A DNA stretch of 41,344 bases from a virus. The translations under genes and the position numbers were made by a program. Under the pieces are notes generated by a model. It saw only the letters and a list, made by a program, of their open reading frames with translations. It was not told where the DNA came from and searched no databases. The DNA is taken from positions 1-41,344 of the IMG/VR virus record IMGVR_UViG_3300042981_000127; one strand, given 5' to 3'. Of this stretch, positions 25,101 to 32,982 are shown in pieces (position 1 is the first letter of the stretch; every line of letters starts with the position of its first letter).

Positions 25101-25207
25101 GTGAGCCGCGCGTTCTGCATGAGGCGAAAGCTTCCGTCAGGAAGCACGATTCGGTCGGTCCCCTCATCCTGACCGGCATTGAATGGGACGTCGAAAACCG
25201 TAGCCAT
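22136..25207 (-). CDS. Tail nozzle-like structural protein
   Basis: A 1,023-aa beta-rich protein starting MATVFDVPFNAGQDEGTD. Near the N-terminus it has the LPDGSFRLMQNARLTRDG segment common in podovirus tail tube/nozzle proteins that resemble beta-propellers (T7 gp12 role). Repeats of short strands with Gly/Asp turns fill the rest, and there is no membrane segment or signal. It lies after the fibre and holin-like genes and before the ejection proteins. It probably forms the tip of the tail tube; the specific role is inferred. Confidence 0.65.
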   Translation of the reverse strand: MATVFDVPFNAGQDEGTDRIVLPDGSFRLMQNARLTRDGRVEVRPQYVALDNDVYISGGGDMHAFDLTTYDDRLICFGAPSSVSFTPSYPKDVYTYLGESEPATWKGLFDDSVNYPALPVMTDVTVVWQAPAGFYADSHDVAYTNGYVCVCMCDVGNTLGRAFVLRNGVVVRTTQFASVRSLRVVAAGDSFVLLARNTADDIQAATFDTTGVSDWTTLTDLAGLGGGAVTGTTGWDACSIPGSTDYLIAFPISGATQVRRYSTSGSAVWANTDTAFSGDCAIATDGAVVVFAARNSSTNNVVLRTLDADDGTSDAGPTNVIGASTSHSNPIGAPAIAIVGTNRVVVQSQVGVTGSDSVYSLRDIDDHELAASGVFEQTRMYSKLFTVERNTLDEAFGFGTIHTGTLGGTGELFGTTILGTQLGFLLESRFNYNVADFMTQTILTNYHGRPSVATDGAGDFWGVASVSDESGLGLSNTQPGTPQLISFKGGSPARKQTAEMQGALYTAGGFVGYYDGVWFVESGFLNTPQISSITQGTSGSLTQLGAYKYVAIYEWTDALGRVHRSEPSFVTDVTLTGSNDDVTLEIRSARSVRNIDFQGTGSLVQSVLYRIVPNDSVFYRVGQVAQLTGADGYCDPVDIQDTTSDADLEIRPVAYFQSQKPTINVALPPCKFIAAGRDRLILGGLPDPYLVVFSQLPFPGEPIEGADFSTEFAYQARLPERVTAVSGFGDTYLAFTASAVYEIPGAGPQRNGTGEFFTPRAIYSDGGCIDWRSVVDTAAGIFFQLASNKIYRVTPQGAVEFVGERVQDTLASFPVIRAAAVCTESQRAVFAVVDDDDDPTDGGLLVYDLIHDAWSFDNIGVTTSLVEYNGRIAYAAGGLVYLEEAGPGTGAGAMPTLSLRTGSFRLFPASGQGTVCKVVLQGTYLGDSTLEAFISYDDGKTWTSMGTDALTAANKVNPVSGSAVVSGDPITSVFCPRRREVDRFALRFDLTNGSNTGGSRLHMLSLEVEANEFITRQPARNQR

Positions 25208-25210
25208 GGC

Positions 25211-25381
25211 TTATTCTCCGTTCTGGGCCACCCGCGCTACGTGGAGTTCAGCCTCAATCCGGTCCACCTTGGCGGACAACAGACCGACTTGGACGCGGAG
25301 CTCCACGCCTCCGGCAATGGCCGTGACGAGGGCCGCGATCGCGGCAATGGTCTTGGCGTCTAGGTTCTTTGCGGTGTTCAT
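25211..25381 (-). CDS. Holin-like small membrane protein
   Basis: A 56-aa protein with one hydrophobic helix (TIAAIAALVTAIAGG) and an amphipathic C-terminal helix (LLSAKVDRIEAELHVARV). The size and layout resemble small phage holin or XhlA-type membrane proteins. It lies between the fibre and nozzle genes, 3 bp before the nozzle start. An alternative is a membrane anchor for a tail component. Confidence 0.45.
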   Translation of the reverse strand: MNTAKNLDAKTIAAIAALVTAIAGGVELRVQVGLLSAKVDRIEAELHVARVAQNGE

Positions 25382-25407
25382 TTCAATTTCCCGGAATTGT
25401 GGTGTGA

Positions 25408-27546
25408 TTAGGAGATCCCGCCAAACGTCGGCACGGGCCCGCGATAGAACGTCACTTTGAGACATCCGGCGCGCCCCGCCGACCCTGCAACGCCGGCGCC
25501 GGCGCCGCCCGATATCTGCGCTGCACCGCCCCCGCCCGATCCTGGACAGGACGTACCCTGTCCAGCCTCGGCGTCCGTCGTGCCGAAAACGTATCCGCCT
25601 CGGCCGCCGCCTCCGTACATAGATGGCCCGCCATGGCCGCCCGTGCCGATCGTGTTGATCGTGGCGGCGCCAAACAGCGCCAGCCCGAAGTGGCCGTGCG
25701 CCCCCGCGTACGCCTCGGAGACGAACCCCGATACAGTTCCCGGGTCGCCGCCAACAGACGCACGGAACGTGTTCGCTGTGGTTGGCCCGCCCGTGTCGCC
25801 CTCGCCGCCCTTGCCTCCACCCGCCGAGATACTGACGACGCCAGAGCCATAGGCAAAGGTCGTGGCCCCACCGTCCCCACCATCGCCGCCCGAGCTCGAC
25901 CCGGCAGAACCGCCGGCTCCTACGGTGCCCGTCATGTTTCCGGACAGGATCTCGCCGCGATACCTGAATCCGGCGCCGCTGCCGCCGCCTCCACCAGCGC
26001 AGACTTCGCCGGCTGTGTCCGCGTCCACGCCACCCCCGCCGCCGCCCCCGGCAACGCCTTCCGCCTCGTACCACGTCGCGCCGGCCGGCGGAGTAATCGA
26101 GTAGCTGCCGTCCGCGGTGCTGGCTCGCACGACGGACAGAATGCACGCATCCAGCTGCACGTCATTGTTTCCGTCGTCCGTAAACATCGGCACGGTATCG
26201 GGAGAACCAGGATCGAACACCCAGAACATGCCTCTATTCGTCGGCACGCTGGGGATGTTCGATGGGATGGCCTGTCCCTGGATGACGAGATACCCTTCAA
26301 TTGGGCTGCTTCCGATGCGCACGATGCCAGCGCCAGTAACAAGCACCTCGGTGTCCGCGTCTATCGTCATTGTGCCGGAGGTAAAGACACTCCAGCCGCC
26401 AACGGACGTGATGCCGCTGGCGCCACCGAAAAACATCGCTACGCCTTCACTGGTTGTGACCGATAGGTCTCCGACGTCGATACTTAGTGCATCTCCCGTG
26501 AATAAGTGGTCTCCCGTCCAAGCGTAATCCGCGGTCAAATCCAGGTCGAAGGAGACGTTGATGTACCCACTGCCCGCGGTGTTGTCCTCGACATTGGCCG
26601 TCGTCTTAATGCCATTGTCGAAGCTGATGAACGGCGTCTGGATCGATCCAACGTCGTTTTCGGAATAGAAGCTGCCGAGGAACGAGGCCCGTAGCTCGCT
26701 CTCATCATTGGCGCTGTCGTCGAAAGCCGTCCAAGAGATCGCGCTACCGACGGAGCTCAGGAAATTCCAGTTTGCGCGTGCCGTCTGGGTAGAGCCGTTG
26801 ACGCGCAACCCGGGCGAGCCAGTGGCCCCCGTCGCGCCAGTCGCGCCTGTTGCACCGGTGGATCCGGTTACCCCCGTCGCGCCCGTCGCGCCCGTCGCGC
26901 CCTGGACACCCTGCGGCCCTTGAGATCCCTGCGGCCCTTGAGCACCGTCTTCGCCCGTCGCGCCAGTCGCGCCTGTCGCTCCGGTGGCTCCGGCGGCTCC
27001 GGTGGCGCCCTGCGCTCCCTGAGGCCCATCTTCTCCCTGCGCGCCCTGGGGCCCTTGGGCGCCGTCGTCACCCTGCGGCCCCTGCGGCCCGGTCGCGCCG
27101 GTGTCGCCTTGAGGTCCCTGGGGGCCGGTTGCTCCGGTGGGGCCTGTGGCGCCTTGAGGTCCCTGGGGGCCGGTTTCGGCCCACCCGCCCTCTCCGTCCG
27201 ACACCAGGACGATCACAGCCGTGATTCCGGCTGCGTAGCTAACCGAGGTCTCCCCGTTGATCGTGCCCGTCGTGGCGCGCAGGCGGAGCGCACCCAGCGA
27301 GCTCTTAACGAACAGCGTAACGTGGCGCCCGAAGTTTGAGGAATCGGCCGTTGGGATGACAACCTCTTGGCCGGCGCTACGCGGGGCCAACCGGGTGAAC
27401 GTATCGGCCGCAACCTGCAAACGGCGATCGGTGCGAAGCGGGTATTGCTCCAGCGGCGCGATCGCGTCAATAACCTGAGAGACCCGATCAAAACCTTGGC
27501 TCGGGTCTCCGAACGCGCCAGGCGGCTGGAAGCGTCGGACGGACAT
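25408..27546 (-). CDS. Tail fibre with collagen-like repeats
   Basis: A 712-aa receptor-binding protein candidate. Residues 1-120 form the probable tail-attachment part. Residues 126-245 are 40 uninterrupted Gly-X-Y triplets, many GPQ and GAT, a collagen-like trimeric stalk. Residues beyond about 250 are beta-rich and end in a Gly-rich tip (runs of six or more Gly near 540 and 560) closing with PVPTFGGIS. The start overlaps the stop of the adaptor gene (TAATG). The Gly-rich C-terminal half may be the adhesin tip; the receptor is unknown. Confidence 0.85.
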   Translation of the reverse strand: MSVRRFQPPGAFGDPSQGFDRVSQVIDAIAPLEQYPLRTDRRLQVAADTFTRLAPRSAGQEVVIPTADSSNFGRHVTLFVKSSLGALRLRATTGTINGETSVSYAAGITAVIVLVSDGEGGWAETGPQGPQGATGPTGATGPQGPQGDTGATGPQGPQGDDGAQGPQGAQGEDGPQGAQGATGAAGATGATGATGATGEDGAQGPQGSQGPQGVQGATGATGATGVTGSTGATGATGATGATGSPGLRVNGSTQTARANWNFLSSVGSAISWTAFDDSANDESELRASFLGSFYSENDVGSIQTPFISFDNGIKTTANVEDNTAGSGYINVSFDLDLTADYAWTGDHLFTGDALSIDVGDLSVTTSEGVAMFFGGASGITSVGGWSVFTSGTMTIDADTEVLVTGAGIVRIGSSPIEGYLVIQGQAIPSNIPSVPTNRGMFWVFDPGSPDTVPMFTDDGNNDVQLDACILSVVRASTADGSYSITPPAGATWYEAEGVAGGGGGGGVDADTAGEVCAGGGGGSGAGFRYRGEILSGNMTGTVGAGGSAGSSSGGDGGDGGATTFAYGSGVVSISAGGGKGGEGDTGGPTTANTFRASVGGDPGTVSGFVSEAYAGAHGHFGLALFGAATINTIGTGGHGGPSMYGGGGRGGYVFGTTDAEAGQGTSCPGSGGGGAAQISGGAGAGVAGSAGRAGCLKVTFYRGPVPTFGGIS
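26812..27171 (-). repeat. Collagen-like Gly-X-Y coding repeat
   Basis: Forty consecutive codon triplets coding Gly-X-Y inside the fibre gene. Common triplets are GPQ, GAT and GAQ. The DNA is therefore a degenerate 9-bp repeat and a likely place for length changes between related phages. Confidence 0.9.
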
Positions 27547-28346
27547 TACCGCCCCCAGCGCGGCCGCGAGGCGCCGCGGTAGGCGCCAGACCGGGTCCAC
27601 GTGCGAGGGCCGGCCGCGGTCGGGCGCTGGGTCGAGATGTTGTAGGCGGGCGAGCCAACCACGTTGACGTTCAACCGGTTATCCGTGATATAGTCCAGCT
27701 TTTTGGCCGTGTCCTTGTCCCGCGCCCCGACGATCTGGCCCATGGCGTCGTACATGTGCCACATTCGCCAGTCTTCGGTGTGGTAGATGAAAAAGTCGGA
27801 CGTGGAGCTGACGGGGATTGCCTCGGTCATGGTCCACAGCTTGTAGCTACCGCCGTTCGGGACGGGCGTGATTGCGATCGAGCCCTTGGACTGCGAGGCG
27901 AGCGCCCCGAACTGCGGCCCGGTCAACCAGCACCACGCCTCGGGACGGCCGGGAGTGGTCGTGGCGTGATCTCGGAGCTGGAGGATTGTGATCTCAGGGA
28001 GCGTGCGCCACCGTCCGCCCGGGCTCTTCACGTCCACCATCTTGATCTGGCTGATGTTCGAGACGCCCACGGCCGCGCCGTCTGCGCCCACGTCGATCAC
28101 CGCGTAGGTTTCGCCGGCTTCAACGGCCGTTGTCGGGAGCGCAGTAGTGGCGCCCGGCCGGCAAAACTGGGTGTACCCGTAGCCGGACACGAGCTCTCGC
28201 AGGCGCCGGTATGAGCTGTTAAACACCGGCAGCAGATTGGCGCTCGGGTGGCGACCAACGGACGTGGCGAGGCCTTCGACGTCCGCCAGGTAGCGGAATT
28301 CGCCCTCAAAGCCGGTCGTTGACGTGCCGAGAACCTGGGTAAACAT
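27546..28346 (-). CDS. Head-tail adaptor candidate
   Basis: A 266-aa protein with the features of podovirus gp11-like adaptors: an N-terminal helical region, a beta-rich middle with AWCWLTGP and [16 protein letters not shown], then helices ([15 protein letters not shown]). The end is Arg/Gly/Ser-rich. ATG 28346 shares a base with the endolysin stop (TAATG). It would connect portal and nozzle; the call comes from pattern and order and could be wrong. Confidence 0.5.
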   Translation of the reverse strand: MFTQVLGTSTTGFEGEFRYLADVEGLATSVGRHPSANLLPVFNSSYRRLRELVSGYGYTQFCRPGATTALPTTAVEAGETYAVIDVGADGAAVGVSNISQIKMVDVKSPGGRWRTLPEITILQLRDHATTTPGRPEAWCWLTGPQFGALASQSKGSIAITPVPNGGSYKLWTMTEAIPVSSTSDFFIYHTEDWRMWHMYDAMGQIVGARDKDTAKKLDYITDNRLNVNVVGSPAYNISTQRPTAAGPRTWTRSGAYRGASRPRWGR

Positions 28347-28729
28347 TAGGGGACGTTCCTCTGAATGTGGGGCCGATCCCACGAGATATCGAACAGGTCG
28401 ATCCCGTGCGCATGGGCAACGCCCGCGACATAGGCGTGGAGGATCTCCAGCCGGCGGGCATCCCAGTCCACGGGATATGGGGAGACATCAACCGCATCGG
28501 CGGGAATACGGTTATGCTTCGAGCGCGGCCACGGGGTTTTCGACGCTCCGTCGGCCACGGCCTTGTCCTGCTCGGCCCGCCCCCGGTAGCCACACAAGAC
28601 CGTGATGTCATGGATCCCGGCGTACGCCAGATCGCCCTGGTCCACGCCGGCCGCGACGGCCTCAATCAGTCGCCGAAGGTCGGGGTGGCACGTCGCCAGC
28701 TTCAGCTTGGAAACCTTCCCGAGCGGCAT
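28346..28729 (-). CDS. M15-family peptidase endolysin
   Basis: A 127-aa L-Ala-D-Glu/D-Ala-type peptidase of the M15 (VanY-like) class that cuts peptidoglycan crosslinks. The zinc site is visible as SKH (H72) followed by ADAVDVSPY (D81) and a last His in SWDRPH (H121). There is a two-residue longer spacing between H72 and D81 than in SxHxxGxAxD enzymes. It has no signal peptide, so a holin or spanin partner is needed; a lipoprotein gene lies just upstream. GGGAGG precedes the ATG. The short length shows a catalytic domain only. Confidence 0.82.
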   Translation of the reverse strand: MPLGKVSKLKLATCHPDLRRLIEAVAAGVDQGDLAYAGIHDITVLCGYRGRAEQDKAVADGASKTPWPRSKHNRIPADAVDVSPYPVDWDARRLEILHAYVAGVAHAHGIDLFDISWDRPHIQRNVP

Positions 28730-28732
28730 GGC

Positions 28733-28939
28733 TCACCTCCCGAGCAAGCCGAGGATGGCACGCTGGAGTGCGGCGATGTGCGCGTCCTCCAAGTTGGGCA
28801 GTGCCTCCGAGACGTCGGCCGCGAACTGCGGGTCTAGGTCTTCGAGCCCGGTCAGCGGCACGTCCAGGTCCTCCGGCCCCTCCACCGGCTCACCTTCTAG
28901 CTCACCCCCCATCGGGAGCGGAGGGAGCGGAGCGGCCAT
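28733..28939 (-). CDS. Small acidic protein
   Basis: A 68-aa acidic protein starting MAAPLPPLPMGGELEG. Pro-rich at the start, helical at the end (EDAHIAALQRAILGLLG). The ATG follows the lipoprotein stop directly and the stop is 3 bp before the endolysin start. Its place in the lysis cassette suggests a partner of the endolysin or a structural accessory; unknown. Confidence 0.6.
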   Translation of the reverse strand: MAAPLPPLPMGGELEGEPVEGPEDLDVPLTGLEDLDPQFAADVSEALPNLEDAHIAALQRAILGLLGR

Positions 28940-29290
28940 TTAGTTGGCCTCCAGGACGGGCAGCTCAGACACCTGGGGCCGCGGTCGGCACTCGGCCAGC
29001 TCGTCCCCGATCGCATCCACCTCGGCCGGGATAGCCCCGAGCAGAAACAGCGTGCGGCCGAGGTCGGCGCGGCCCGCCACGACATCCCGGACGAGCTCCG
29101 CCGTGTCGCACACCTCGCCCACGTAGGGTTCCAGCACCGCAACGTAGCACTCGAACACGTCCACGGCCCGCTGAGCCTTCGGGTCGAGCTTGCCGAAAGA
29201 GGCGCAGCCCTGAAAGCCGAGAGCCGCGAGCACGGCGAGAACGAGAGCCACGAATGCGGCCTGAACCTGCCTGTTCTTGAGAATGTTCAT
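28940..29290 (-). CDS. Putative lipoprotein (lysis cassette)
   Basis: A 116-aa protein with an N-terminal signal (MNILKNRQVQ then a hydrophobic core) and lipobox GFQGC, Cys about residue 29, so it should be lipid-anchored in the outer membrane. The mature part has a mixed helical region and a Pro-rich end. In podovirus lysis cassettes a lipoprotein next to the endolysin often acts as an outer-membrane spanin, but no inner-membrane partner is found beside it. AAGG precedes the ATG. Confidence 0.6.
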   Translation of the reverse strand: MNILKNRQVQAAFVALVLAVLAALGFQGCASFGKLDPKAQRAVDVFECYVAVLEPYVGEVCDTAELVRDVVAGRADLGRTLFLLGAIPAEVDAIGDELAECRPRPQVSELPVLEAN

Positions 29291-29367
29291 GAAAACCTTG
29301 GGCCGCCCTACTTCACAATCCGCGGGACGGCGCGCGGGTGTTCTCGGCCTGACGGCCTCAAACTGGG

Positions 29368-29514
29368 TTACTCAAACTCGTCGGGATCGACGTCGCAAAA
29401 CTCGTGGAAAGACTCTTCGTCTTCGCCTTCGAACGCTAGCCAAAAGCCGTCGCCCTCGACCTCCACGTCTGCCTCGTCAACCTCGAAAAGCTCGTCTTCG
29501 ATCAGAACGTACAT
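29368..29514 (-). CDS. 48-aa extremely acidic protein
   Basis: A short gene from ATG (29514) to TAA (29368) in the gap between two late genes. The product starts MYVLIEDELFEVDEAD and has 21 Asp/Glu in 48 residues and no Lys or Arg. No Shine-Dalgarno is visible. Very acidic small phage proteins can mimic DNA and block restriction or nucleoid proteins; this is only an analogy. It could also be a small scaffold or chaperone. Confidence 0.5.
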   Translation of the reverse strand: MYVLIEDELFEVDEADVEVEGDGFWLAFEGEDEESFHEFCDVDPDEFE

Positions 29515-29574
29515 GCTGATTGCTTTTCGTTTCGGGCCGCTAGCCCGAATGCGTACCCGCGCGCCCGCCGGAGA

Positions 29575-30144
29575 TTACGTGGTCGCGATGTACGCCAGCC
29601 CGGTGGCTGGGAACACCCGAACCAGGATGTCCCACCGGCAATCCACGTCCGTGATGCCGACACAGGTCAGAATAACCTCCCCTCCGGACACGGAAAGGAC
29701 GGCCGTGGGCGTGCCACCAAGGCCCGAGACGAGCGGGTCAGCCGAAGCCGAATCCGTCACGACGATCGGCGTCGCGCCGCCGTCCACGCAAGCCACACCC
29801 TCCACATAGCCCTGGCCGTCTACATCTGCGATCTTGCAGAGCGTCTCGATCCGTCGATTGGTCGCGTCGGGGAACGTGACACCCTGATCGTTCAGGTTGA
29901 CGGCCGTGGAAGCCGCCGTGTTCGTGTCGGTCGTGCCCTGCCCGCGCAGGGTGACGTAGCCGTCCAACGCCAGCTCTAGCGCCTGACGCGCGATCTCGCC
30001 AGCGGTGAGGCCAATATCTTCCTCGTCGGAGGTGGGCGCCAGGCCCGAACCGTCGAGCCCGATGCGGAGCAAGGCGGGCCGGTCGAACTGTTCCAGCCGG
30101 GCGCAGTACGCTGGGAATGCACTTGAGATTACGATTGCAGACAT
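29575..30144 (-). CDS. Structural protein candidate
   Basis: A 189-aa beta-rich protein starting MSAIVISSAFPAYC, rich in Gly, Thr, Val and Asp. It is preceded by AAGGAA. It follows the capsid and 113-aa genes, so a head, decoration or tail structural role is likely. No family is recognised. No hydrophobic segment is seen. Confidence 0.6.
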   Translation of the reverse strand: MSAIVISSAFPAYCARLEQFDRPALLRIGLDGSGLAPTSDEEDIGLTAGEIARQALELALDGYVTLRGQGTTDTNTAASTAVNLNDQGVTFPDATNRRIETLCKIADVDGQGYVEGVACVDGGATPIVVTDSASADPLVSGLGGTPTAVLSVSGGEVILTCVGITDVDCRWDILVRVFPATGLAYIATT

Positions 30145-30154
30145 GTTGAATTCC

Positions 30155-30496
30155 TTATGGGGCCGCGAGGGCCAGAACGACGTGGCACAGGTCCACACCA
30201 CTGAGGGACGCCGCGCCAAGGTCGATCGCCATGGTGCCCGCGTCAGCGTCGAAGGCCGTTACTTCGGCCGCCGCGGTGCCTGCCTGCCCAATGACGGCAG
30301 GAGCGCCCACGACGAAACCTAGGGTGGCCGGGGGAAAAGTTAGGTCATACGTGCCGTCTTCATTGTCTTCTACATCGGTTTCGGGGGAAGATGCGCTGGC
30401 GACTCGACCCGAGGCCCCGATCGTGATAAACACGAACGAGATATCCCCGAAGAACGTTGGGCCGAACACGTTGCGCGCGGTGTCTGGTAGAGCCAT
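30155..30496 (-). CDS. Possible capsid decoration protein
   Basis: A 113-aa beta-rich protein starting MALPDTARNVFGPTFF, with Gly/Ala/Val-rich strands and very few Lys or Arg. It is the first gene after the capsid gene, with AGGAG in front, separated from it by a strong hairpin. Small beta-rich proteins in this position are often decoration or head-completion proteins. The assignment is by position. Confidence 0.5.
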   Translation of the reverse strand: MALPDTARNVFGPTFFGDISFVFITIGASGRVASASSPETDVEDNEDGTYDLTFPPATLGFVVGAPAVIGQAGTAAAEVTAFDADAGTMAIDLGAASLSGVDLCHVVLALAAP

Positions 30497-30518
30497 TGGA
30501 TCTCCTGAAGAAGAAGCC

Positions 30519-30578
30519 GAGGACGCGGGGCGTTATGAGCGTGCGAGTGCCGGGTTTGGATACCGGACCCGCGTCCTC
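30519..30578 (-). other. Large hairpin after the capsid gene
   Basis: Perfect 11-bp arms (GAGGACGCGGG at 30519-30529 and its complement at 30568-30578) enclose a 38-nt loop with a further CCGG pair. No T run follows on the - strand, so it is more like an RNA stabiliser or processing site than a terminator. It would give the capsid mRNA its own 3' end and lower expression of the next genes. Confidence 0.6.
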
Positions 30579-30584
30579 TGCGGA

Positions 30585-31871
30585 TTACACAGTGGCCGAA
30601 AGGCGGCAATGCTTGTAGGGAGCGGACATCTTGGCCGCGACGTAGGAGACCGGGCGGAGCTCCAGATCGTTGCTGTTCGCCATGCGGCTGACGATCGAGC
30701 CGTCCTCGTCCACCATCTCAGCGACGGTACCCGACGGGGTGTGCCACGCAATGTCGTTCTGCGAGAGCAGGAAGATCACGCCGCGCGGGACCTGAGGCTC
30801 GCTGATCAGCTTCAGCTTGCCGTTGGCGGTCTGCAGTTCGATGAACTGGTATCCGTCCTCGGCCGTCTGCGCCGGGGAGCGCGAAAGGTGCGTGGTGAGC
30901 TCTTCCTCACACTTGCCCCAATCGAGCGGGTTCAGGTAGGCGCAGTCCAGCTCCGAATCCTCGGCCATGTAACCGAGCTGTTCCCGGTGCTCATTAACCG
31001 TCCGCTTGACCCGCGCGCTGATCGACTTGCCCGTGAGGGACGAATCCGGCGGGTTGAAGCCCGACAGAATCGAGTCGATGCTCCGATCCACGTTGTGGAG
31101 CGTGGACGTCACCGGCGCCGGCGGGAGATACGCCTGGAGGGGCGTGATCATGTCGATTGCGCCGCCCGTCTTCGGCAGGAATTCGCCCTGGCGGAAGTAG
31201 AAGTAATTCGTCGCGGCCCAGTTTGAGGGAGCCCCGACCGTGCCGCCTGGAGTCGCGCTGACGCTGACGGTGCCCGCGCGCAGGTCGCGCGAGACGACGT
31301 AGCCAACACCCGAGCCGGGAACTAGGACGTCCGAGGCGCTGTTGCCCGACGCGGTGGACGGGACGATCTGATCGCCCGGAACGAAGTTCGAGGCTTCCTG
31401 CGCGGTGAGCCCCGAGATCACGCCGGCGGAGTGCGCGCGAACAGCGCCCACCAGCGAATAGCCCGGGTTCGCGAACCAGAGGCGGACCATGTTGGCCCCG
31501 CGCTGCTTCAGCGCCAGGTCAACATCAAACTGCATGGCCTTGGCCGCGGCGTCCTTGTCCTTTCGGGACAGCGCGATATCCCGGTGGGGAACGCGGATCG
31601 AGCCTTCGTAGGTGCCATAGGGCACAAGCCAGCGAAGCTTCCGAGAGCTCTTCTGGTTGGCGGAGATGCCCTGCGCGGTAGCGAGGTCTCCGGATTCGCC
31701 GCGGTGCCCGTAGAGCACGAACGGCTGTGCAACAGCCTCACCACCGGTGTTTTCGTATCGGACACGCTTTAGCCACGGCGAGCCCTTGATCGAGGCCGCG
31801 TGGATTCGGTCCAGCTTCATGTACCAGCGGTTTAGCCAGTTGATTGCGAATGAGGTAGGCGTAGCAGCCAT
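30585..31871 (-). CDS. Major capsid protein
   Basis: A 428-aa protein starting MAATPTSFAINW. The mixed alpha/beta pattern, size and high expression context (first large late gene, long leader, stable hairpin behind) fit the major head protein. Segments such as IRVPHRDIALSRKDKDAAAK, a helix-rich middle and the C-terminal strand YVAAKMSAPY resemble podovirus capsid proteins with an HK97-like fold. It has no cleaved pro-domain that I can see. ATG 31871 is chosen because the upstream frame is non-coding. An unusual feature is the distance from portal and scaffold genes (about 16 to 18 kb). Confidence 0.75.
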   Translation of the reverse strand: MAATPTSFAINWLNRWYMKLDRIHAASIKGSPWLKRVRYENTGGEAVAQPFVLYGHRGESGDLATAQGISANQKSSRKLRWLVPYGTYEGSIRVPHRDIALSRKDKDAAAKAMQFDVDLALKQRGANMVRLWFANPGYSLVGAVRAHSAGVISGLTAQEASNFVPGDQIVPSTASGNSASDVLVPGSGVGYVVSRDLRAGTVSVSATPGGTVGAPSNWAATNYFYFRQGEFLPKTGGAIDMITPLQAYLPPAPVTSTLHNVDRSIDSILSGFNPPDSSLTGKSISARVKRTVNEHREQLGYMAEDSELDCAYLNPLDWGKCEEELTTHLSRSPAQTAEDGYQFIELQTANGKLKLISEPQVPRGVIFLLSQNDIAWHTPSGTVAEMVDEDGSIVSRMANSNDLELRPVSYVAAKMSAPYKHCRLSATV

Positions 31872-32023
31872 GAAAACCTGAAAGAATCTTGGAGGGAACA
31901 CGGAACAGCCGTGCACTGTCTCGGTTTCCGGGCGGCCGGAAAGGGTACCGAAACCCCAAGATCGTCTTTTCAGGGTGGCTGTAGGCGGGCCACAGAGCGA
32001 TCAAGCACTCTACACTATCTATG
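31872..32023 (-). promoter_or_regulatory. Capsid leader with hairpin
   Basis: A 152-bp gap on the - strand before the capsid gene. It holds a perfect 7-bp hairpin (TTTCCGG/CCGGAAA, 31925-31942) and, upstream, CTAGAC and TAGAGT 17 nt apart on the - strand, a weak promoter match. A structured leader before the capsid gene may stabilise its mRNA. Only a weak AGG is visible as ribosome-binding site. Confidence 0.45.
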
Positions 32024-32206
32024 TTAGCGGTCTAGGTCGTCCTCGTCAACAGTTTTTTCGTCCACTCGCTCTACCTCGCCGAGCGCAGCGTCAACGATCC
32101 AGAACTCCCCGCGCGGCCCGGGATCGTCGTTCTCCGGCGGGCGCGGGAGGGAGCGGTAGGGCTTCCACTCCCTCCGTTCAGCGTAGCGTTTGAGTCGTCG
32201 GCCCAC
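32024..32206 (-). CDS. 60-aa charged protein
   Basis: Starts with GTG at 32206, preceded by GGAGGA. The product has a basic N-terminus (GRRLKRYAERREWK) and an acidic C-terminus (EVERVDEKTVDEDDLDR). No family is recognised. It is in the late operon upstream of the capsid leader. Confidence 0.6.
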   Translation of the reverse strand: MGRRLKRYAERREWKPYRSLPRPPENDDPGPRGEFWIVDAALGEVERVDEKTVDEDDLDR

Positions 32207-32222
32207 GGTCCTCCGATGCTTC

Positions 32223-32268
32223 CCCCGGGCCGGCGCCGCAGTGAACCGGCCCGGGGATTCGTTTTTTC
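32223..32268 (+). terminator. Rho-independent terminator on + strand
   Basis: An 11-bp perfect GC stem (CCCCGGGCCGG at 32223-32233, complement at 32246-32256) with a 12-nt loop, followed by ATTCGTTTTTTC. The T run is only on the + strand side, so it stops transcripts moving rightwards, opposite to the late operon. Confidence 0.8.
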
Positions 32269-32494
32269 AGAACCCAACCTCGAAGCCCTGCGCGTGGAGG
32301 GCCAAGCGGGTCTCATTCACGCGCCACTCGTCGCGCCGCTCCAGCCTGGAGCCCTTGGCGAGGGCGCCGGCGTGGGCGAGCGCGGTCTCCAGGCAGCAAC
32401 GGACGGCGGCGATCCCGAGGGATTCACAGTCTAGCGCCTGGTCCAGCGCGTTGTTCATGGCGGCCCGGTTCTGGTTGGCTTGGCTCTTGAGCAT
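32267..32494 (-). CDS. 75-aa helical protein
   Basis: Starts MLKSQANQNRAAMNNAL. Ala/Leu-rich helices with two adjacent Cys residues (AVRCCLETAL). The ATG is 5 nt downstream of a promoter-like -10 box and has no Shine-Dalgarno, so the mRNA may be leaderless. No family is recognised. Confidence 0.55.
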   Translation of the reverse strand: MLKSQANQNRAAMNNALDQALDCESLGIAAVRCCLETALAHAGALAKGSRLERRDEWRVNETRLALHAQGFEVGF

Positions 32495-32499
32495 GACTA

Positions 32500-32529
32500 A
32501 GAGTACGGCCAGACCTCGAACCTGGTCAA
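32500..32529 (-). promoter_or_regulatory. Promoter in front of 75-aa gene
   Basis: On the - strand TTGACC (32524-32529), an 18-nt spacer and TACTCT (32500-32505). The ATG follows after 5 nt. A run of six T lies just upstream of the -35 box, as in the 18813 promoter. Confidence 0.6.
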
Positions 32530-32540
32530 GAAAAAATCGA

Positions 32541-32825
32541 TCAGCGGATCCCAATTGTCGGGGCCACGCTCACATCCACCCCATAGCCCTCGAAGGGCGG
32601 GTGGATCGGGATGGCCACGCGGCGCGTGGGTGCGTCGCCGCCAGGCCCCAGCTCTCGGAGCTCTTCCCAGCCGGGGGCGCGCGGCTGCGGGGGGATCCAT
32701 GAGAGCGGAGGAACGGCGGCCCAGCGCTCTTCGGCACGCTGCATCGCCCTTTCGTGCCAGTAGCACTGAAAGGCGTTCATGAGCAGCAAGCCGGCAATCA
32801 CGGCGCAGAGGATCGGGACTAGCAT
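32541..32825 (-). CDS. 94-aa single-pass membrane protein
   Basis: Starts MLVPILCAVIAGLLL; one N-terminal membrane helix, then a charged helix (HERAMQRAEERW) and a Pro-rich outer part. The form resembles an inner-membrane spanin or a small envelope protein, but that is uncertain. The ATG is placed 6 nt after a good promoter, with no Shine-Dalgarno. A start 7 codons upstream (ATG 32846) would overlap the promoter. It is the first gene of the late operon. Confidence 0.55.
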   Translation of the reverse strand: MLVPILCAVIAGLLLMNAFQCYWHERAMQRAEERWAAVPPLSWIPPQPRAPGWEELRELGPGGDAPTRRVAIPIHPPFEGYGVDVSVAPTIGIR

Positions 32826-32831
32826 GGGGCG

Positions 32832-32860
32832 AACATAACGCGGCATGTTGGACGTGTCAA
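32832..32860 (-). promoter_or_regulatory. Late operon promoter
   Basis: On the - strand a consensus TTGACA (32855-32860), a 17-nt spacer and TATGTT (32832-32837). ATG 32825 follows after 6 nt. It faces the divergent regulator gene at 32983, 120 bp away, with a palindrome between them. Confidence 0.7.
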
Positions 32861-32945
32861 TCTGAGATCGGCGTGACGCGCTTGCCTCGGCGCATTGCGC
32901 AATCCGGTTAAGCCAATCGTGTATATTCGGAACTTTGAGCGGGGG

Positions 32946-32962
32946 TTGTGCCGTCGGCACAA
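32946..32962. promoter_or_regulatory. Perfect palindrome, likely operator
   Basis: TTGTGCCGTCGGCACAA: 7-bp arms around GTC. It lies 20 bp in front of the winged-helix regulator gene and between that gene and the late promoter. The regulator encoded next to it is the natural candidate to bind here. No T run follows, so a terminator role is unlikely. Confidence 0.65.
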
Positions 32963-32982
32963 GGCGTGCTTAAGAGGTGGAC

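Noticed and set aside
29277-29519. 80-aa + strand Arg-rich frame opposite the acidic gene.
   Set aside because: Its composition is the antisense image of the acidic - strand frame and it has no start signals.
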